Below are positions 48,101 to 61,131 of a stretch of 64,000 nucleotides of DNA, one piece after another. The notes under the pieces are model-generated. The model was not told the DNA's origin. It saw only the letters and a list, made by a program, of their open reading frames with translations, and made no database searches. How positions within the stretch are numbered: position 1 is the first letter of the stretch; each line of letters begins with the position of its first letter. The translations under genes were made by a program, and so were the position numbers. The stretch is from Dromaius novaehollandiae. Lineage: Eukaryota; Chordata; Aves; Casuariiformes; Dromaiidae. The stretch spans positions 19,201,001 to 19,265,000 of the forward strand of contig NC_088102.1 of the NCBI RefSeq assembly GCF_036370855.1, read 5' to 3'.

Positions 48101-51100
48101 TCTTTTGCTGTATTAAAAGTAGAGCTGTTCTCCTCTTTACTAGTTATTGTGGTCTATTCACAGTCACAGACCTCTTTAGCCTGCCAAAACACTTGGAAAA
48201 GGAGCTCTTAATGACTCAGTTAAAATGTACGGTCAAGAAGTTCACTTATTAGAGGAAATGTAAACTGACCACCAATTGGCTAAACCAGCTGGCTGGACTA
48301 TTTGTGCTAGTGATTTCTCAAAGCTCCCTGGGGAATGAAAGCAGGAATAGCAGTTCTCTTTTAGTTCTCTCATGCTCTGTTCCCTAACAGAAAAGTCTTT
48401 GATAGAATTCAATAGAGGGGAAGCCAATAGTATTTCACAGAGATGTTTAAGGACTTTATAAATAGTGCTCTAAATTTTTATATCTTTAATATTTTTCTTC
48501 TTATGAGGTCTTTTAAAACTACCCATGAAATTGCAGAGAAAAGATACAATTCAGCCTTAGAAAAGTTAAATTCTTTAGTATTAGTAGTTCTACTCTTCTC
48601 TGTGAAGTTTTTTTTAGCCTTCTCTAGAGGTGCAGAGTTTAGCCCTTGCATGAGACTATTTCACACCATGCAGCAAAGGAAGAACTGTAAGGACCTTTTG
48701 CTAGAAGTATGTTTTAATATCTCAGTTGTCTGTGCATTTCCGGGCTCTAACTGCATTCCTTTTTCTTTTCTATTGCAATACTGTCACTTACATAACCTCC
48801 TAGCAGCTGGGAGTCGTCTCAGTAAATGCTCACTGGCTCCTCTAACCACCGCACTAACAGATCCCAATGTAGTGTACAATTGTATGAAAGAGATCATTTT
48901 GAAGAATGGATAATGCACCATTAACATTGTTTGTTCAGCTGAAAAATACGTTTAGTGCTGATGAAGATGAAACCATGGTGATGGATGTAAGCAGCAGCTG
49001 CTTGGCATCTCCTAATTTAGCAGGTTCAATATAGTCAGTAGGATGCTATCACATCTTTACGCTATTCCTGCAGGGTACTCAGATTACTCTTGTTCTGCCA
49101 TGCCACAGCTACCTGGAAGAGCATACATGCAGCAAGGAAATAACTAAGATTACCGAATCACATACACTGACCATGGATTTTATAAATTGTGCAGAACCTA
49201 GATCAGGCTGGTTCTGTGAATCCAGTTAGTGCACCTATGCCCCATTGTGTGGAGTTTCCACATTTAAGCAAAGCTCGTAATTGAGAGTGAGGGTTTGAAA
49301 TCAGTAGTTTGTCTCATTTCTCATCCCCAAATTAACAGGCAAACTGTGCGTTTGTGCAAAGGCTCTCAGATGGCCCCAGGAATAATCCAAGCAACTAGAC
49401 ATGTTCTTGTACCAAGAGAGAGGCCTGGGAACTGGTGGGAAGGAGGACCTCTGATCAGGCAAGATGATGCAGAGTATATGTACCACACACATGACTGTGT
49501 CCTAAGCAGAAAGGGAAGAGGCTGCCACCACTTCTGTGTCCTTGGAAAATTTTTATCTGTATATCTCAGTCACAAAAGCAGGACTAGACCTGTGTTCAGA
49601 AAGCAAAGTCCTTTCACAGTTAAGCTGTTGTTTATCATCTTTGAGTAATGTTAAAAGTGTGCTAGCTAAGGAAATGCTCTGATAGCTGGCAGGAGATCTA
49701 GAACCTGTGACACATGTTGAGCAATTTTCATACCAGGCAGAATGAGCAGCATTACAAATTCATGGCTCACACTATTTAGCATCCACTTCCAGGCTGACCA
49801 TCTATGTGAAAAAACACTTTAATCCTTGTTTAGCAATCAACCATTAACATAATGCATATGGGATGCAGATAGAAAATGAATTCAGCAATCAACAGCCAGT
49901 CCTCAGACACTGAAATATGCAATTAAACAGGTGTTTAGGGAGTTGGTCTTGGGTAGGGTCCAAGCTCAGCTGGGACAGTTGTCCTTGGAAAAAAGCATTG
50001 ACCCCCACACAGCAGCAGTTTGAATTTGGCTTCAGTGTGCACTTTAGGAATGTGGCATTGTTATTTCTCCCCTTTTCTTATCAAAAGTAATTATCTTGAG
50101 AAAAAAAGCTTCTGAGAAAACATGTGATTTCACTGAGTAAAAATCTACTACTGAGGAAATTATTCTCAGTGTCCAAATTAGGAATGAGGGAGAAGTTTGG
50201 GGAAAGTGCTCTGGTCCAAGTAATCTTGGAACTGATACCCATGTTACTGAGCTTGGATGTTTAGTCCTGGCCTGTAATTATTCCTATAAAAAAATAGACA
50301 TCCAATCTTTGTATTATTCTAAAATCGAGCCCTGAGGGTTATAAATGACTGAATGAGCTTTAGTGTTTGAGCAGACAGAGGTTCTGGAATGAGCTTGCAG
50401 CTTTGAGCCTGCTGCAGGAATGTTGTATCTTGAAAACAGTGCAAGTTCCTGGGGTCATGCTGGTACCACACTGGGACTAAAATACAGACACTGGGAGAAG
50501 TAGAGCCCCAAAAGAAAACGCCTCTTATTAGAAAGGGGAAAAAAGCCTCCTTGGCAAATTCTATAACCGCTCTGTAGGATGTAGGCTCTCCCACTTGTCA
50601 GATTAATCTTCAGCACTAGCGCATTGAATCTCACGGTGCTATTGGCTCTCAAGTAATCATGACAGCAAAAACGTGCACTTTGGTCAATCATTGGTCAAAA
50701 GAACAAAACTCTGTCCTAGCTACTATGACCAACAGAAATCTGTGGCATGATTATCAGAATTCATTACTTATGAGAGGAAGTCATGCATGCTAAATATGTT
50801 CCAAATAGAACAAAATGTAACAGTCCATCTGTGAAACAGCACGCATTGCCAAAAACATATCGTCTTGGAAATCTGCTGTCCACATTGGCTTCCCTCTTCA
50901 ATACAGAGTCCAAGCAAAGTTTCTCTTCTGATAGCCAAAGTGGCCAAAGAAGTGGTTCTAGCTCGGAGATGGTATGTCCATGTCTGTCTGTAGTCGCTCT
51001 CTGCTAGGACTGTTATAAGCTTGCCAGCTAGCAGGGGCAGGAACTGCGACAGAGGGAGTGGAAGAGCCACAGCACCCTGAACATGGACCTCGCTCGTAGA

Positions 51101-54100
51101 GAGGTAAGTGTAGCCACAGATGCCACCTCCTTCAACACCAGTGGTTGGATTTAACAAGGCAATGGTTTCCCTTGTTCCTGTAGTGGCAGGTGTGAATCAT
51201 CTCCTTGGAGTGGAGCTTCTTGGTAAGCTTTCCATAGGTATTGTTTCTGTCATGTGGTATACAAACACATGCTCACAAATATGAAAATAAATTAATCGAT
51301 ACAATTAACAGCAACTTTTAAAAGTAGCCTTTTGTCAAGAAAGTGTTTTGCTGCAGAGCATTGATATTTTTGTCTCTAGACTGAGTGATTAACTAATCTT
51401 TAGGACTTCATTTCCTGCTGTATTCTTTGATGCAATTCTGTGTATACACGAAGTCCTGTTTTTCTGAGAAAGGTAAAGAGTTTCTTTGCTTACAGTTTCT
51501 GAAACTCTCTTTCCAGTGAGTTTTATGTCCTCAGCACCTCTGCTCCCTCTCCTCTTGTCTGATGGGTTTCTGCCTCTTGAACCCACTCAGCTTTCCAAAC
51601 AATCTCTTAGTCCCTGCATGTGCCCTTCTCCTAAACTGCAGCTCGGTCCTCTCTGGGCTCTTTGATTCAACAAATTACCCATGATAATAACTTGCATTAT
51701 CTCTCTTTATATGTCTTTATGAAGCAAGATAGTCATTCCATGCGTCATGAGAGGAAGGTGGTTGGCATGCTTGACATCTTTAGGTTGATGATTTAACATT
51801 GTCTAGCATAAGAATGTTATCAACATTTTCTAAGTTTTCCATAATTATTCTGCCTTTGCTACAAACGTCAGTGGTATAACATTGCTCACTAAAAGAAAAG
51901 AAATTTATGAATAAAAGTACAAATAAAAATTCAATGAAAAAATCAAGCATGGGCACATTTAGATTTTTGCAAAGAAGTAGTAATTTGGGAGAGCTTTACA
52001 AGTTCCTATCCCCATTTTCAGAATTCCAGCAACCAAGATACATCTGATGGCCTAGAAAATTAAAAAAGATGTAAGCATAAATTCTCAGGTGTGATGGTTA
52101 TCAAAATAGATAAAAATGCCTAAACAATATTAAATTATTCAATGAAGAATGTAAGACACCACTTTGACCATGTAATCGAACTTTCTTCGTAACACAGACC
52201 ATAGAATCTTATCCAGCAACTGATAAGCCCATGATTTTTGCTAGAGTGTATTTCAAAGAAGAAATACTGTTCAGGTACAAAGCTATAAAGTAATGGAAAA
52301 ATCTACCATATGCTTTACTATGTTTTTCAAATGGTTAATCAGTAATGCTGAAAAAGTATTTGCCTTATTTATATTTTGAATTTGTCTTCTAAACCCTAAA
52401 CCTCAGCACATTGTCTTCTGCCAGTTTCAGTGACCATCTCCAGCTAAAATCTTTGTTTCCATGAAGGTGTATGTAGATCACTGTCAAATATAACTTGAAC
52501 CTTTTCTTAAGTATATTAATAAACAAAGCAGTATTTTGCTATGAAACAAGTTTTCTTGACTTGGAATTATTCTTTGGAGATTTCCTCATCTCTTTGCAAT
52601 ATCTCTGTTTTAAGTGTATACACCAGAAATGTATTTCAGTAATTATTTTACTAATGTAATATGCAGTGGTAAGAACAATTTCCGGCTTCTACTCAGTGTT
52701 CTCATATTTACATCTGCCTTTTCAATAATGCTGTGTCAGGAAAAGTTCGTGTTCAGATGATTGTCTTTAATGACCTTAAAGTTATTTTCATGACCAACTT
52801 TTTTTACTCTTGATATATGACCTTGCATTTATCTGCCTTGAAATGCACTTTCAAATGTGCCCACCATACCTAGCAAACTAGCTTTTGTATAAGAGTGCTG
52901 TTCCTATTTTAGGTCTCATCTCTACCAGCTTTGATCTTCTGCATCTTATCCCAGATGTAGAAAGCAGTAGATCTCAGGATCTTGTAGACACTTTCACAGA
53001 ACAATTCCACATTTACAATTCTCTCTTGACATTTCTGGTCTCCCAGTTTCATCCTTTTTTCTATGGCTAGTATTGAATATGTCTGGTCTTAATTCAATGG
53101 ATTAGTGTGTTGGTTTTCTTTCCGTGCTGTGGTTTCTTGCAATATTATTGATACAAATGAGTGTGGGCCTCAGTTGTGCATTCCTTGTGGACAAGGGTCA
53201 GTATAAAAGATCACTATGTGTTCTGATGAGAATGAGCCTCCCTGTTGAGAAGTGATAGTGTCCTCCGGTTTGACCTCTAGATTTTCTTTCTTACTATATT
53301 GAGATGCTGCCCCCTTTTCTGTTACGCATAGCTTTTAAATTTTTTAATGTTTTTTTTTTTGAATAATGGGCAATGAATTGAAAATTTCATTCATTGTTCT
53401 ATGACATGGCTAAATTCTAAAGAATCTGTGAACATGACTGCTTGCCCTTACAGATTATCCAACACAAAGCCAGTAATTTGCATGCTAAACACAATTAGTT
53501 CATTTATTTTGATATTGTCAATGATATCTATCCAGGCACCAGGCATCCTGCCATCCATTAAAAATACAATCTGTACCAATAAAAACAAAGCATCAGCACA
53601 TCACATCCCGCAGAAGATAGCCAGCCAGCCAGAAATATAAAAAACACTTTCTCCACCCTTCCAATCCCCAATGGAAAGCCCATTGCCCCAGCCACCTCAC
53701 CTCTGTCAAAAAGTCAAATAAATAGAACATCACACCCCAAAGTTGCTAGACTCGGATTATGACCAAATCACCACGGCCATAAATTTTTTAAGGCAGACAA
53801 TCTCAGCTAAGAGAGAGGGATGCAGTTAGTTTTGGCGTATTCAGGCTCAGGCTCTTGCAGAAAAGGCTTCTGACAGACTTACTATGGAGAACCCTCCTAT
53901 TTGTTCTCCCATTCAGTCAGTAAACCAGAGTCTGGGCAGCTTTGGATCTTTAAAACTCATGACTTTCAGTTATGATGCTCCTTATTCATTCTAGGTGGTA
54001 TTTCTTGGGAGGCGTAGAGTGGTGTTCTGGATTGGTGGTTGCTCTCAGTATTTGGTTGGGAAGTAACAAAGTGAATTGTTCCCACTTCTGGTCAAATTTA

Positions 54101-54839
54101 ATTTCAGTCTGGACTTATGCCTGAACTTCTGCCCTTGGAACTACCTGTGGGGGCAGTAATATGAACACAAGAACTGGAATGGTGGATGAGAAAATGTAGA
54201 TGACTGATAATCTGATAGCACACAGCAGCATAATGAAGAGCTGAGACATCCAGGGCCACTTTTGGCAAAACACTCCCAGGCAAGAAAGTTTTGAATAGGG
54301 ATCCACCCTGCCCTGCCTTCGTTCCCTAGAGTGGTTTTAAGTACTGAATAGCTGTTCTCTCAAAATCAGAAACCTTTAAGCAGTCAAACAGAGTTACTTG
54401 TCACTGGGGAAAATCTGGACTTATAAAAAATGATTAGATATTAGGACAATCTTTAAAATCTTCTTGTTTTTGCAAGTAATTTCACAACTATAGTCCCAGT
54501 CTTGTCTCTAAGGGTAAGAAAAGGTGTGGTAGCTAAATAAGTCTTTCAATTTGCTACTGACCATGTCAGTAGTTCTCTCTCTGCTTCAGTAACTAGTGGA
54601 AGCTTTGAGGTTCAATGCCTCATTAGGTTAGGACAGTAACATTGGGAGTAGCATAGAAAAAGGAAGAGTTTAGCTGAAAGAGCCTCCAAATGACTCTGAG
54701 GTCTCATATAGAACATAACACTTTCAGAATGATGGTTAGTCCTTTACTTTAGATCTCAGTAGCCAATACAGGGGTTGCATGAAACTTCTGGGAAAGGGCT
54801 ACATATAAATGTTAATATAATAGGAGGCATTTTGTATTG

Positions 54840-55010
54840 GGCTGCACGATGGGCTAGAAGTCAGAAACTTCTGTGACCTGTTCTTGTTTCTTTCAATTTC
54901 TATCTTGTTGAGTGATCACAGGCTAGTCCTTTAACATCTTAGTCTTGAATTTACCTGTTATAATCCAGGGGCACTGCTATTTATCATCAAATGGGACATT
55001 GCAGGGTTTC
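54840..55010 (+). mobile_element. MIR-like SINE remnant
   Basis: GAGTGATCACAGGCTAGTCC, followed by TTTAACATCTTAGTC and TTTACCTGTTATAATCC, tracks the 'tgtgaccttgggcaagtcacttaacctctc..tttccccatctgtaaaatgg' core of MIR. Old and diverged. Confidence 0.55.
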
Positions 55011-56449
55011 ATTGTACAGTTTGATTTTGATTTGTATTAGGACTGAGGGGCTTCAGATAAAAATAGCCTAATTGTGGACTGGCTCTGTATATAAGGAGAC
55101 AGGCCTTGCCCTGAATAGTTCTAGATACAAATCAGGGAGAGAGGCTGGACTTTGAAAGACATTATGCTATCCATGTTATTCAAATAGGAAACAGGGCACT
55201 GGAAAATAAAGAGCAAAGATGAGTTACCACAGAGTAAATTCTCAGCCCATCAACTGCACTGTGGTTGCTGCCACTGTGCAAATCCCTTGTCGTGCACAGT
55301 AGCTTCCAGCCTGTTTTCACTGAGAACTGATCTAAGTCATACCGTATTTGCTTCCCAGTTCACCTCATGGCAATTCTTCATCTAGCCGAAATCACAGAAG
55401 AGGTACCCAATAAAGTCAGGTACTAGTAAAGCCTAGAGTTGCTCTTAGGATGCAGGTTATGTTTGCTAAGGATCTTAGAGATGAAAGGTACTAAAAGCAG
55501 GTTCGTTATTATTAAAATCATACTTGCAGAACAGTAATGGATGATACCATATGATGCTTCCACAGTATTGATGCCAAAATTACCAAATACCACAATCTAT
55601 TAAACCCTTAGTACTGGAGTCAGTGGGGTTTCTAGGGTTTCTTTCTTGCTTGCTTAACTTTAGCAGCTCTTCTGCTCTCTAGATGATTAGACCTTACTTT
55701 GGGGCTCAGACAAATCATTGTGGGATTTCTTTCCATGGTAAGGACTGCAACACAAGTTACACTGGGTCACTCTCCCTGACCCTCATTTTGGACTCCACTG
55801 GGCCTCATCAATTAATACTACTGGAAGCAGTGACCATAGAAAATGGATATTTCCTTCTGCAAGCTTGGGGTAGACTGGAAAGAGCAGGCTTGGCAAGATC
55901 CCACTCCTTAAACAGTGAGAGAACATGACAAATAGAAAGCTTTTTCATTTAGAAAACATTAATGTCATTCTTATGAAATTTATGGTTAGATAATACCTGT
56001 GTTCCAATAGTACCATTTGTGTGTGATATGCTGTATGAAGGAAGGATCCATATTTTTTAACCCAGTCCCAGAAGCAACAAATGAAAAGCATGAGGAAATG
56101 ACCAACATATCTATGTAATCTATATAGTCTAGACTTGTTATCTTACCTCTCTCCCGACTTCCCCCATCATTTTGCCAACCTTTCCTCTAGCCAATAAATA
56201 CTTGGGAACAGATTTCCTGCAGAGCTAATTACCTCTCATTGTGCCACTCTTGTTATTGTACCAGCTTTGTCTCTCACCATAAATTGCTCTGATACAAGAT
56301 GTTGGCAAGATAAGAAGTCTAGACTCTCTCTGTATATATAATATAAATTTATATGTCTGCAGGTCTGTGTATTTATTTATTTATTTATATATGTTAGATA
56401 CGCTGCTGTGATGGATCTGATTGGATCAATCATTTCGTGACTGGTAGGA

Positions 56450-56540
56450 TTTTACAGGTCACTGGCTGTACTAGGTGCCTCGCAGGCAGATACTGAGACA
56501 TAATTCCTGCCCTCTGCCACATACTCCAATCCAGTGTGTT
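56450..56540 (+). mobile_element. Possible L3/CR1-type 3' tail
   Basis: CACTGGCTGTACTAGGTGCC, followed by GCAGATACTGAGACATAATTCC and TGCCCTCTGCCACATACTCC, resembles the 'ctgtactaggcgctgt..agacacggtccctgccctcaaggagcttacaatc' tail of ancient L3-like elements. The last part diverges, so this is tentative. Confidence 0.45.
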
Positions 56541-56912
56541 TGTGAGATGCTTTAAAACATGATCCAACAAAGTTTGGATTAATAAGAACCAGGGAGGGAT
56601 CAAGGGAGTAGCATTACTCAGATGACATAGTACTTCAGCAAAGGCCAGTGCACAGTATGCTGGAATAAAAAGTAGTTTAGGTATCAATAAATAAAACATA
56701 GAAATCTGAGTTGGCTGAAAAAATGACACAATTTATCTTTGGCTGTTTCCATTTCGGACATCTAGAGGTGAATACGATGCCAGAAACATCAGGGAAGAGA
56801 TTGAGCAAGGAGGGATTCAAGCTGAACTTATGACTCTGAAAGGCATTTTTAATCAGTTAGGTTCCAGTGTCCTGGCTTGTATAAATGTAGGAATGTTATT
56901 CACCTCCTTTGC

Positions 56913-57054
56913 AAAAAAAAAAAAAAAAAAAAAAGGAAAAAGCCCGCAACAAAAACATCCTAAGGGGTTGTAATAACATGCCAAAGATGACAAAACCAAT
57001 AAGGATGGTAAAAAAAAAAAAAAACAGAAGAAGAAGAAGAAGAAGAAGAAGAAG
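56913..57054. repeat. A22, A15 and (AGA)n microsatellite cluster
   Basis: A22 at 56913-56934, A15 at 57010-57024 and about ten AGA triplets at 57026-57054 lie 240-380 nt before the exon 5 acceptor. They are almost entirely purine in the transcript strand. They are simple repeats, likely variable in length. Confidence 0.92.
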
Positions 57055-57293
57055 TTTTATTTTCAGGAAATTGATTCCAGTGAAGTATACATTTTTTGTC
57101 AGGTAAAGGTTCATTTTGGTTGAACTTTCTGTCAGAAGAAATTGCAGTGAAATTTTCTGTGTTGGTGGAGGTGGGAAGTAATATTTTATCTATGTCAGAG
57201 CCTCATGACAGTTGTGTTTGTGCATCTCTCAACTTGAACAGTCTCTTCTTGTTGTCATTTCTAATGTTTTGTTGATATACTTCTGTGTTGCAG

Positions 57294-57416
57294 ATATTGA
57301 TGAATGTGCTTCAGACTCCCACCAGTGTAACCCCACCCAGATCTGCATAAATACTGAAGGGGGATATACCTGCTCCTGCACTGAAGGCTACTGGCTCTTA
57401 GAAGGCCAGTGTTTAG
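57294..57416 (+). CDS. FBLN5: FBLN5 coding exon 5 (cbEGF 2)
   Basis: A 123-nt symmetric phase-1 exon after GTTGCAG. With the borrowed G it reads DIDECASDSHQCNPTQICIN, then TEGGYTCSCTEGYWLLEGQC and L. This is one complete calcium-binding EGF module (residues 123-163) with six cysteines and the NT.GGY.C consensus for Asn hydroxylation and Ca binding. It is almost identical to mammalian fibulin-5 as I recall it. Donor is GTATGT. Confidence 0.97.
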
Positions 57417-60400
57417 GTATGTTCTTCAGAAACGCTCTCTAAAGGCCCTCTGACAGTTGGTTGTCGTAGCAAAAATTTCTCCTCATCTCTCATCCCCATT
57501 GCTTTTATTAGCAAGGTTGGATTGTTGTTATAAGAGTTTCCGAAGGACGATACTTTCACAGTTTATCTGCAAAAAAAGGAAACTCTTTTGCTTGGGGACA
57601 AGAAAAAACGTAATTCTGAAGTGGGTGCTGTTTCTGTAGCTTCCAAGCAGTTTTATTTTGGTTTTTTTTGTTTTTTTTTTTTTTTTTTGTTATTTTCCTT
57701 GCAGCAATGTCCTGCCATCCTTTTAGCTCAGCCTTGTTGAAAAAACATCCCTCAACAAACAGCACAGGAAAACATTCCAGCTCCCCTCTCCCCAGCCCAT
57801 TCCCTCGCTTAATATGCCCATGGGACAATGAAGTGCAAGATAGGATGCAACAGCTTTTTTAAAGTTTGCTCTTCAATTTCTTTCCCCTCAGCGTGGGCTG
57901 TTTGCCTGCCAGCTCTCCAGAGCTGGACCGTCCTGTCACAGCACCTCAGCTGGAAGGAGAAGGGGTTTCCCTGCCCATTCATCCCTGGAGCTTGCCCAGT
58001 TATTTTCTAACTTTCTCCTCCCATGTAGCAATTGCAGCGAAGGACTGACTCACGGCTGCTTTTCTAACTGCTGCTAAGAGCGGCTGTAAGTCACCTGGCA
58101 GGCCTGGGGGGCTGGTGGGGATGGAGGTGACCCTGACCCAAATGCGGGTCTGCGCAGCCACGACTGCTCTGGGGAGCCAGTGTCAGTGATAGGAAATCTC
58201 CAAGCCCCCTGCTCCTTTATTGCCAGTAATTCCTTTTCTCTCAGAGAAAGTAGGAAACTGTATTAAGTGCACCAGGTTAACCAGAATTTCAGAAAGGAGC
58301 CATTCTGGCTGCTTAGGGGAAACGCCGGGTGGGCCACACGGAGAGCGTCTGCACTCCCTCGCCCGTCCTCAGCCAGCACGCAGGAAGGGGCCTCGGAGGC
58401 GGAAAGCGGCTCGTGCAGTGCAGATACGCTGGCCTAACCTTGTGCCGGGGTCGTGCAGGCATATGTGGCAGGGCGGAGGTGCCAGGGAAAGGAGGGGGAG
58501 TCTGCTCCGCATCATCTGTTGGGTTACCCATTTAGTTCTCCCAGTCACTGCCCACATTTAAGGACTGTGTGCAGCATTCAGGGTTTGGACGTGGATCTAA
58601 AGCACTTTGCTTCTTGATGGATATACCAGAGAATCGAAGTGGCTGCTTTTTTAGAATTGATTTGAGTATCTGCTTATGCCATTTAAAAAAGGCAGTAACA
58701 TCCCAGTGCTTGATTTAAGTAATTGTGGGGTAGAGTATTACAAGGCAATGCAAAGAGGTAAAAGCAAATTGTGTTTAGAGTCACTACATTTTTCTGTAAG
58801 TGTCAAAACCAGTCTCAGTTTTCCCTGCTTTGGCCTGGCCCTGGAGAAGTGATTTTTGCTGGCATAAGGCGGTAAAAAAACATTTAATGTAATCAGAGGA
58901 CTGGGCTGAGTTTTCAGAGTCAGGCTCTTTTGGTGCACTGTTAGTATACCACAGTTAGGAAGAGCTACACCATACTACATACAAATCTATTCTAATTATT
59001 CCAGTAATGTTTACACAGGAAGAGCTAGTACAGCAGTGTCCACATGAATCACTCACAAAAAGAAGCCCTATAAAAGTAAAGTCCTTATTCTCAAGACATA
59101 GTAGTCTTGAAATACAACCATACAAGAGGCAAAGCATTTATTTAAATTAATGCATTGTGCCAGTGAAATGAAGTATTAAGTTGCTTAAAACCTATGTCAC
59201 TTTTTGCAGGATTTGGGCCAAGCCTACCCCTCGTGTACATACCATAGCTGACCCTGGCCTTTGGGTTATCTTGCTATTTAGACTGAAGTGGAAAATGAAA
59301 GCTAGTAAGGGTAAAACTTAGTGTCAATGTCCTTGTTATTTTATATAGAGAGAATATTTCCAAGACTTCTGACATTTTCAGAATGGCTTCCTGAGCTTTT
59401 CTATGGCAAAATTTCCCCAATAAGGCCAACAGCATAGACTTGAATTACAGGATGTAGCTACTTATCCAACAGATTCACATCATTGTTGTTTTTATGGTAT
59501 TACCACATCACGTAAATGTTCAGATCATTCAAGAATTCAGTTTCTCAAAACATGCTTAATATTTAACACCAAAACAGGAAGCTGCCAATTTAGCTAATAA
59601 ATAATGAACTGCTGGAATTTGTGTAGATATCTATGCATGTGTATGCATCCAAGGGAGAATACTGCCATTCTGATTTTTACATGTGTTGGAACTTACACTG
59701 GAAGTCACTTCACCAAAACCTGTGCCTTTGGGTTTTACCCACTCTGGCAGACTAACTGGAGATAATAAACTTAGTTTTCTACTGCACTAACTTAAATTTA
59801 TGCCTGTAGAACTGGTTCAGACTAAGCTGATACAAAACTGGTTTAACGGAAAAAGAATTAGACTCAGTATGTCTGCTAGGAAGAGTATGAAGACTATAGA
59901 AGGTCTAGTTCAGATAATTCAGCTTTCTAAAATTGTTGGAAACTGTATGAGCTGGCTTTTGGGGTATGTAGCACTACAATTTGCAGTAAATTCAGTAGAA
60001 GCTGCAGATTCTCAGCATCACTGAAAATTAGGCCAGCCATCATTCCTTCAGAGTATGACTCTCTGTGGAAGTGTTCATTTGAATGATATCATCTTTGTAG
60101 CTTAGGGTTTCATTGATTGAATGCTCTTGTTTGATACTCACTTGAGAGCCTCGGGGTGGATGTTCAGACCTGTCCATCCTTCCGTGAGTCTTCCGTCAGG
60201 CAGGATTGGGATTTTTTCAACTTATCCTCAGACTTTTATATAATTATAATTTTTCCATACACAGTTCTGCTTTCAAGTTTGAAAAAAAAAGCATGAAATA
60301 ATTTGCTATTCCAATAAAGCATTCCACAGTGGCCTTATTTACATGACATACTTATACAGAGAGTCTTCCAGTATCTGCTTTCTCATCTGCTGTCATTATA

Positions 60401-61014
60401 ATAGCTCATGAGATCAGCAGGGATGTATATTGAATCAGGGTAATATTTGCTCTGCAATCTTATTGGAAACATCAATAAAGAGAATCTGAACGGGAACTTT
60501 ACGTTCAGAAGCATCATTGGAAGTATGCAAAGCTTTGTGGGTAGCCATAAAGAAATCTCCATAAATCAAAAGCCAGTTGATACCAAAGGAAATGTAAAAC
60601 TTTGGAAGAGACAGCTGCACCAGGTCTTTCATTCCAGTTCCTAGGCAAGGAGCAAGATTCTTCTAGCACATATCATCATATTTATAAGCTTCATGGAAGA
60701 TTTTTAGAGTACTGTCATTCAGTAAATTAGCCCTGTTTATCTTACAGCGTTTTATTTTGCTTACAGCAGTCAAATATATCTATTTCTAATGCTGCAATTC
60801 AGCTGAGACGGTTATTTAATTTTGGCAGCAAATTTGCTTTTCACATTTTAGATCATGTAGTTTGTCAGTTAAAGATTCATATAAAATGGAAATGGGAATG
60901 GGAATGTGACTATTGGGGAAAAATCATTAAAGTATATCTTGTCAAAGTATATCTTGCTTTGTATCTGCACGTGAAAATGCAGACCACTCTGCTTTTTATC
61001 TTTTCCATTTGTAG
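57417..61014 (+). other. FBLN5: FBLN5 intron 5
   Basis: 3598-nt intron with donor GTATGT and acceptor TTTGTAG. It contains a T18 run (57671-57688), a CpG-rich patch (about 58130-58510) and a local duplication of AAAGTATATCTTG near 60930-60955. No nested gene is supported. Confidence 0.85.
58130..58510. promoter_or_regulatory. CpG-rich intronic patch (candidate regulatory element)
   Basis: About 19 CpG dinucleotides by eye in about 380 bases, GC-rich, against a CpG-poor AT-rich background on both sides. No such density occurs elsewhere in the window, including the FBLN5 5' end. Open frames here follow from GC richness and show no family match. It could be an internal promoter, enhancer or unmethylated island, or a GC-rich repeat. 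Confidence 0.45.
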
Positions 61015-61131
61015 ACATAGATGAATGTCGCTATGGCTACTGCCAGCAGCTGTGTGCTAATGTACCTGGTTCCTATTCCTGTACATGCAATCCAGGCTTT
61101 ACCCTCAATGATGATGGAAGATCATGCCAAG
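61015..61131 (+). CDS. FBLN5: FBLN5 coding exon 6 (cbEGF 3)
   Basis: A 117-nt symmetric phase-1 exon after [29 protein letters not shown], then [19 protein letters not shown], donor GTACTG. It is a complete cbEGF module (residues 164-202) with six cysteines and the N.PGSYSC calcium-binding/hydroxylation pattern. It matches human cbEGF 3 with only E-to-D-level differences that I can recall. Confidence 0.97.

Larger units (their letters stand above)
33093..57293 (+). other. FBLN5: FBLN5 intron 4 (24.2 kb)
   Basis: The largest intron in the window, from GTAAGT at 33093 to acceptor GTTGCAG at 57293. No nested gene was supported on either strand; open frames such as 48443-48913 show no family resemblance. 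It carries MIR-like SINE remnants (about 33430-33610, 37765-37865, 45775-45960, 54840-55010), a CR1 3' fragment (about 48036-48100), a possible L3-like tail (about 56450-56540), T and A homopolymers (T18 at 38003-38020; A14 at 41160-41173) and a purine microsatellite cluster just before exon 5. Confidence 0.85.

Noticed and set aside
48443..48913. 156-codon plus-strand open frame in FBLN5 intron 4
   Set aside because: No recognisable domain and no splice or promoter context; hydrophobic, Phe/Leu-rich composition expected of AT-rich chance frames.
52700..53000. Possible second LINE RT piece on the minus strand (DKCKVIYQE-like text near 52820)
   Set aside because: Only one short motif fits the LINE pattern and the flanks do not follow the expected order; too weak to call.
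58220..58561. 113-codon plus-strand frame and overlapping frames on both strands
   Set aside because: Explained by the CpG/GC-rich patch, where stop codons are rare in several frames at once; no family resemblance.
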